64,000 nt of DNA. Origin: Diadophis punctatus similis (Eukaryota > Chordata > Lepidosauria > Squamata > Dipsadidae). The notes beneath the pieces are model-generated. The model did no database searches, had not been told where the DNA came from, and was given only the letters and a program-made list of their open reading frames with translations. The DNA lies in the NCBI GenBank assembly GCA_023053685.1, contig JALIGW010000002.1, positions 240,965,677 to 241,029,676 of the forward strand, read 5' to 3'. The stretch's first letter is position 1. Each line of letters begins with the position of its first letter. Positions 58,493 to 64,000 of the stretch are shown one piece after another. The position numbers and the translations under genes were made by a program.

Positions 58493-58838
58493 AGGGACGC
58501 GGTGGCTCAGTGGCTAAGACGCTGAGCTTGTGGGTCAGAAAAGTTGGCAGTTTGGTGGTTCAAATCCCTAGTGCTGGGTAACGAAGTGAGCTCTCGTTAC
58601 TTCTCCCAGCTTCTGCCAACCTAGGAGTTCGAAAGTATGTAAAAATGCAAGTAGAAAAAATAGGGACCACCCTTGGTGGGAAAGTAACAGTGTTCTGTGC
58701 GCCTTCGGTGTTTAATCATGCCGGCCACATGACATGGAGACGTCTTCGGACAGTGCTGGCTCTTCGGCTTTGAAACGGAGATGAGCACCACCCACTAGAG
58801 TCGGGAACCACTAGAACATATGTGCGAAGGGAGCCTTA
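58493..58838 (+). mobile_element. Sauria-like SINE in intron 4 of V2R-D
   Basis: Uninterrupted copy of the insertion at 18081: TGGCTCAGTGGCTAAGACG, GGTTCAAATCC, CGTCTTCGGACAGTGCTGGC. Flanks TTAACACTTTATAT and TTAACACTTGATAT. Confidence 0.8.
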
Positions 58839-58942
58839 ACACTTGATATAATATTTTAATTGTTTAACTGTAAGACATCTAGAGTCACCTCTAGAAGATG
58901 GGCATCGTAGAAGTTTAACAATAAAATTTTTTACAACCAGTG

Positions 58943-59148
58943 TGTTGGGTTCTGGGACTGGAGAGGCTTGAGACAGGCTTCAAGACAAATAGTTCTTCAT
59001 TGCAACTCTGTACAAGATCAAGCAGAGAGCCAGTCTGACAGCTAGCCCTTCTATAGGGAGCTGTCAGATGGCTCAACCAATCAGCAGTCTCCATTTTCCC
59101 TCCTGAATGGAGGACCTGGTTGTAACCAGGCAGCCTGGATATTTAACA
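58943..59148. repeat. Solo LTR-like element
   Basis: Paralogous to 18510-18715. CAGTG at the left, decayed TAGTG at the right. Confidence 0.5.
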
Positions 59149-59449
59149 TAGTGGGTCCATCTTCATGGTTGTATTAACTAACATTCCTCCATTCTTTATA
59201 TAGATTTTAAAGTCCGATGATCTATTGATATTAAATTTTAATTTATTAAACTTTTATTCTATTAGATTTTTGAAAATAGAATAAAATTGTGATGAAGAAA
59301 CTTCTAACCAGTAGTTCTTCCAGACTATATAAAACATTGCAAAGCTGCTTCACTTTGAAAGTGTCTAAAACCATCCCCCAGTAAAAATACGAAGGAATAT
59401 TTCCTTACAAATTTAGGCTGTAAGCCTTAAAGGTGGTGCTAATTTGTAT

Positions 59450-60508
59450 TTATTATTATTTATTATTTATTATTTGGTTGTTCTATGCCGCCCAACTCCC
59501 GAGGGACTCAGGGCGGCGTACAGCATTATGCAAGAACACTAGATAATAACAACAATTAAAACAGAGTTAAGAAGTTGAAAAATTAAAAAGTTAAAAAAGA
59601 TTCACCACCAGACATACCGGGGGAGAGCTCAGATGGAACTCGTCTCAACCCCCTGCCTGCAGGAAGAGCCATGTCTTGACGGCTTTTTGGAAGGCCAGCA
59701 GAGTGGTGATGGTTCGGGTCTCAGGGGGAAGTTTGTTCCAGAGCATGGGGCCCCCAACAGACAAGGCCCTCCCTCTAGGGCCCACCAGCCGGCATTGCTT
59801 GGCTGACGGGACCTGGAGGAAGCCCACTCTGTGGGCCCTAACCGATCGAAGGGAAGTATGAGGTAGAATGCGGTCCCACAAGAAACCTGGTCCTAAGCCA
59901 TGAAGGGCTTTAAAGATGATAATCAACACCTTGAATTGTACCCGGAGACCGATGGGCAACCAATGCAGCTGGCGGAGTATAGGTGTAACGTGGGTGTATC
60001 TTGCCACACCCACCACAGCACGCGCAGCCACATTTTGCACCAACTGAAGTCTCCGAATACTCTTCAAGGGTAGCCCCATGTAGAGCGCATTGTAGTAGTC
60101 CAGTCGGGAGGTGACAAGGGCATGAGTGACCGTGAGTAGAGCCTCCTTCTCCAAGTATGGTGCACCAGGCGAACCTGTGCAAAACCCCCCTAGCCACAGC
60201 TGTAAGATGTTGGTCCAATTTTAGCTATGGATCTAGGAGGACCCCCAAATTGCGGACCTGCTCCGAGGGAGTTAATTTTCCTCCCTCAAGAACCAAGGCG
60301 GGACAGTTGTCATGGTCCTTAGGAGGCAATATCCAGAGCCACTCAGTCTTGTCGGGGTTGAGTCTGAGTCTGTTCCTCCCATCCAGGTCCTAACGTCGTC
60401 CAGGCACCGGCACATTACATCAACTGCTTCACTGAATTGAGACGGGGTGGTGATGTACAGCTGGGTGTCATCAACATACTGATGAAAACTCTAGACTCCC
60501 AAAGACAA
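59450..60508 (-). mobile_element. L2-type LINE fragment in intron 4 of V2R-D
   Basis: Minus-strand frame 59645-60154: MEKEALLTVTHALVTSRLDY, RRLQLVQNVAARAVVG, LHWLPIGLRVQFKVL and a KTWLF end. A second shifted frame continues to about 60218, then the NPDKTEWLWIL region. The 3' tail is the TATTATTT run at 59450. Flanked by a 75-bp direct duplication (59375-59449 and 60509-60583). Confidence 0.85.
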
Positions 60509-60734
60509 CCCCCAGTAAAAATAAGAAGGAATATTTCCTTACAAATTAAGGCTGTCAGCATTAAAGTTGGTGTTAATTTGTATGTTTATTTCCTAAGTTT
60601 ATCCGGTTACCATTCTAGCCAAAAAAGACTTACCATATATACTCGAGTATAAGCCGAGTTTTTCAGCCCACTTTTTGGGCTGAAAAAAGCCGCCTCGGCT
60701 TATACTAGAGTCAGTTAAAAATTTCACTTGGAAA

Positions 60735-61935
60735 TTTTGCTGCCGCTGTTGCTGCCTCTTCCTTTCCTCAGCGAAAAGCAGTGGGAGCCGAAGGGGAGGC
60801 TCCGTCGCCGCAACAGCCCCAGACCTCCGATCCTGAAGCTCTGCCGGCCGCCTCCTTTTCTCGCCTCCCGCCTCCCCTTCGGCTCTGCCGGCAGAGCTTC
60901 AGGGCTCCTGAACGGTGAGGAAAGGAGGAGGCAGTGGCGACGGCAGAGCCGAAGGGGCGGTGGGAGGCAAGGAAAGGAGGCGGCGAGCAGAGCCTCCCCT
61001 TCGGCTCTGCCAGCCGCTTCCTTTCCTCGCCTCCCACCGCCCCTTCGGCTCTGCCGGCAGAGCTTCAGGGCTTCTGAAAGGTGAGGAAAGGAGGAGGCAG
61101 TGGAGTACGGCAGAGCCGAAGGGGCGGTGGGAGGCAAGGAAAGGAGGCGGCGAGCAGAGCCTCCCCTTCGGCTCTGCCAGCCGCTTCCTTTCCTCGCCTC
61201 CCACCGCCCCTTCGGCTCTGCCGGCAGAGCTTCAGGGCTTCTGAAAGGTGAGGAAAGGAGGAGGCAGTGGCGTACGGCAGAGCCGAAGGGGCGGTGGGAG
61301 GCAAGGAAAGGAGGCGGCGAGCAGAGCCTCCCCTTCGGCTCTGCCAGCCGCTTCCTTTCCTCGCCTCCCACCGCCCCTTCGGCTCTGCCGGCAGAGCTTC
61401 AGGGCTTCTGAAAGGTGAGGAAAGGAGGAGGCAGTGGCGTACGGCAGAGCCGAAGGGGCGGTGGGAGGCGAGGAAAGGAAGTGGCGAGCAGAGCCGAAGG
61501 GGAGGCTCTGCTCGCCGCCTCCTTTCCTTGCCTCCCACTGCCCCTTCGGCTCTGCCGTACGCCACTGCCTCCTCCTTTCCTCACCTTTCAGAAGCCCTGA
61601 AGCTCTGCCGGCAGAGCCGAAGGGGCGGTGGGAGGCGAGGAAAGGAAGCGGCTGGCAGAGCCGAAGGGGAGGCTCTGCTCGCCGCCTCCTTTCCTTGCCT
61701 CCCACCGCCCCTTCGGCTCTGCCGTCGCCACTGCCTCCTCCTTTCCTCACCGTTCAGGAGCCCTGAAGCTCTGCCGGCAGAGCCGAAGGGGAGGCGGGAG
61801 GCGAGAAAAGGAGGCGGCCGGCAGAGCTTCAGGATCGGAGGTCTGGGGCTGTTGCAGCGACGGAGCCTCCCCTTCGGCTCCCACCGCTTTTCGGCTCTGC
61901 CGCCGCTGCTGCTCCCTCCTCCTTTCCTCGGCGAA
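60735..61935. repeat. Giant GC-rich palindrome made of 167-bp tandem units
   Basis: The left half (AGCCGAAGGGGAGGCTCCGT, then CTGAAGCTCTGCCGGC) reappears inverted in the right half (CGGAGCCTCCCCTTCGGCTC at 61861). Within the left half a unit of about 167 bp recurs (for example starts at 61100 and 61267). The same short words in both directions create many overlapping open frames on both strands, all judged non-coding. Confidence 0.8.
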
Positions 61936-62200
61936 ATCTTTCTGCTGACGTTAGTAGATTATCTTATTGCTCTCAAAAGATCAGCGAGGTTTACTGAGCG
62001 AAGCTGTTACAGCTCCTTTCCACCTCCCCCCAAGACGCGTTTTGTCCGTCAAATTCAGGCGCCAGTAAACCTCAAGCCAGCCATCGATGCAGGGAGTTTT
62101 AGCAAAGCGCGGGACAAATCCCAACCATCCCAGCCGCTTTCTCCGGCGTCCTCAATGTGCGAGCGCTTTTCTCCGCGCGGCGTGGTTTGTCTCGGGCTTG

Positions 62201-62370
62201 CAAGCAGCACCGAGCTAAGCAGGGGGTGAAGGCTGGGAAACGCCGCGCGGAGCGATTGCTGCCGCGCAAGCAGCACCGAGCTAAGCAGGGGGTGAAGGCT
62301 GGGAAACGCCACGCGGAGCGATTGCTGCCGCGTAAGCAGCACCGAGCTAAGCAGGGGGTGAAGGCTGGGA
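62201..62370 (+). repeat. 66-bp minisatellite, 2.6 copies
   Basis: Units start at 62201, 62267 and 62333 (each CAAGCAGCACCGAGCTAAGC or with CAAG changed to GTAAG). The period is a multiple of three, so it keeps a frame (KQHRAKQGVKAGK) without being a known protein. Confidence 0.85.
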
Positions 62371-62946
62371 AATGGCAGAGAGCCTGCCGGCTGCAGGACG
62401 ACGGCCTGCAGGTGAGTAGGCAGGGCTGCTGAAAAGTGGGAAGCCCGAGTAGATGCGGTATGCCCAGTTGCTGCTGCTTCTGCCACGAAATAATGCAGAG
62501 ATGCCTGGCCTCGTGTTCAAACCCAGCACCTTTGAAATGTCCCCAAGATTGTCTTCCAGCATACTTTTAAGTGGAAAAATAATTCCTCGAGTCAGTCAGA
62601 AGTCAGAAAACCAGACGCCCCCCCCCCCATTAAATTGTTATTCTGCAGGGCTTGAGGTGATAAAAAAGCATTCTGGCCTAAACCCGTTTTCCCTTCCTGG
62701 CTAATTGTAATTCTACCAGTAGAACTAGGCCACTGACTGACGCTGTCCTGACTGGTTTAATGTGGGACTTGGGCTTGTTTCAATCATCAATCACTTTCCT
62801 CAACATGGAGCCCTGCTATGTTGGGGGTGAACACTTGGAATTGGGTGTTCTGCCCCCTGTCACATTATATTTGCAGCAGGTTGTGTGAGGTGAAGTGAGA
62901 GCCCCCCAATATTCCTGTTTGGTGCAACTCTTCTTCTTTAGAGGTA

Positions 62947-63339
62947 CCGGTAGTCCTTGACTTAATGATCTCTGTTGAGCCCCAAATTTACGTTGCTAAG
63001 TGAGAAATTTGTTAAGGGAGTTTCACCCCATTTTATGACTTTTCTTGTCCTAGTTGTTAAGTGAATCACTGCACTTGTTAAATTAGCAACATGGTTGTTA
63101 AGGGAATCTGGCTTCCCCATGGACTTTGCTTGTCAGAAGGTAGCAAAAGGGGATCACCTGACCCTGGGATATGGCAACTGTCATAAATATGAACCACTTG
63201 TCAAGTATATGAATGTAAATCATGTGACCATGGGGTTGCTGCAACAGTCATAAGTGTGAAAAACAGTCATAAGTCACTTTTCAGTGCCATTGTGACTGAA
63301 AGATCACTAAATGAATGGTTGTAAGTTGAGGACTACCTG
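62947..63339. mobile_element. Nested palindromic TA-target MITE, 393 bp
   Basis: Left CCGGTAGTCCTTGACTTA and right TAAGTTGAGGACTACCTG are inverted repeats flanked by TA. The inner sequence is also largely self-complementary in theme (CATAAGT, GTTAAGTGA). A type common in squamates, by memory. Confidence 0.65.
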
Positions 63340-63900
63340 TACTATGATTTGACAGTCAGGCTGTTTCTGAAGAGATTACTAGCTTTGTTTTTTTAACATT
63401 TGGCAATATGTAAGGAAGTGCATCAAGCTTATAGCTCCAAAAATATGATTTCAATGATGGTGACATCTGATTGATCAGTCAGATAAACAATAAAATTAAT
63501 CAACTGAAAAAATGTCATGATTAATTGGTGGAACATTTATAGATGCTCTTTAATATTTAATTCATGCTTATAAAATGATAAACACAAGTTTAAACAAGGC
63601 ATTCTCCTTTTTCTTAGCCAGAGGAATGGTTTTCCTCCAAAGACCAAAATATACAAATTTATCTCTTGTTGCTCTTGAGTGCAAGACACCTTTTCCTATT
63701 AGCCTGAATGTGTTTTAGCTTGGTTGCTCAATGAGCTAAGGTTTTTGTACTTTTAAAGTTATTGTTGATACCATATTGTTTTTATTGACCCTCTTTTCCA
63801 CTTACAGAGCTAGTTTACTGTTTTTCTTTGAAATAAATATTCAAAAACATTATTGGTATCTATTTTTATTCTTGAAATTTACCGGTAGCTGCTGCATTTC
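63340..63900. other. AT-rich interior of the large TA-target element
   Basis: No reading frame, RNA gene or repeat was recognised before the right terminal region at about 63900. Confidence 0.4.
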
Positions 63901-64000
63901 CCACCCTAGGCTTATACTCGAGTCAATAACTTTTCCAGTTTTTTTGTGGTAAAATTAGGTGCCTCGGCTTATATTCGGGTCGGCCTATACTCGAGTATAT

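Larger units (their letters stand above)
60633..64000. mobile_element. Large TA-target element (CCATATATACTCGAG ends), right end at the window edge
   Basis: Starts after GACTTA with CCATATATACTCGAGTATAA. The last bases of the window (CTATACTCGAGTATAT) are the inverted copy of that end. Empty sites at about 475 and 19073 (AAAAAAGACTTAAATTG) show insertion at TA. Contents: a GC-rich palindrome, a minisatellite, a nested TA-target MITE and AT-rich DNA with no transposase recognised. Third member of the CCRTAT-ended elements in this window. Confidence 0.7.

Noticed and set aside
60724..62486. Many overlapping open frames on both strands, up to 320 codons
   Set aside because: They arise from a GC-rich palindrome and minisatellite. 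The same peptide words appear on both strands, which real genes do not do.

Overview
The window is vertebrate nuclear DNA, most likely from a squamate and probably a snake. That reading is inference from gene content and repeats. The genes are type-2 vomeronasal receptors (V2R, family C GPCRs) in a head-to-tail tandem array. The filler is typical of squamates: tRNA-derived Sauria-like SINEs, CR1 and L2 LINEs, Penelope-like elements, many hAT and TA-target MITEs, a chromodomain Ty3/gypsy remnant, and long microsatellites.

All V2R exons lie on the minus strand, so each gene reads from high to low coordinates. Gene A (exons 1-4 at 10895-1300) loses exons 5-6 off the left edge. Gene B (29066-15516) and gene C (54234-40928) are complete six-exon genes with open frames and consistent splice phases (848 and 849 codons predicted). 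Gene D is represented only by exons 5-6 (58200-55926). Each gene has a signal peptide (exon 1), an extracellular ligand-binding Venus-flytrap domain (exons 1-4), a Cys-rich NCD3G linker (exon 5) and one exon carrying all seven membrane helices (exon 6). Exon 5 has no long open reading frame of its own. I found it from splice sites and the cysteine pattern.

Intron positions and several old repeats (LTR and SINE in intron 4, hAT MITE in intron 5, CR1 in intron 2) are shared between copies, so they predate the duplications. Other insertions are copy-specific and date events: the intron-3 LINE and the Penelope element occur only in A and B. Only C has, in intron 3, a solo LTR, in intron 2, a palindromic hAT MITE and a SPIN-like hAT, and in introns 5 and 4, a telomere-repeat insertion and a 1.7-kb TA-target element. 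Only D has an L2 and a >3.3-kb TA-target element in intron 4.

Positions 1 to about 7,200 and 18,599 to about 25,570 are almost identical. Beyond a sharp break inside the intron-2 CR1 the same two units diverge clearly. This points to recent gene conversion or unequal exchange covering exons 3-4, or to an assembly artefact.

Spacers: A-B (10.9-15.5 kb) holds three hAT MITEs and an L2. B-C (29.1-40.9 kb) holds degenerate LINE and Ty3/gypsy pieces, an L2 broken by one stop codon, and a 984-bp TA-target element. C-D is only 1.7 kb because of a deletion. The least ordinary signals are the Penelope elements in intron 2 of A and B, with hammerhead-ribozyme-like cores, a 5' fold-back and a tRNA-like segment, and the family of TA-target elements with related CCRTAT ends whose insertion sites can be proved from empty paralogous sites.
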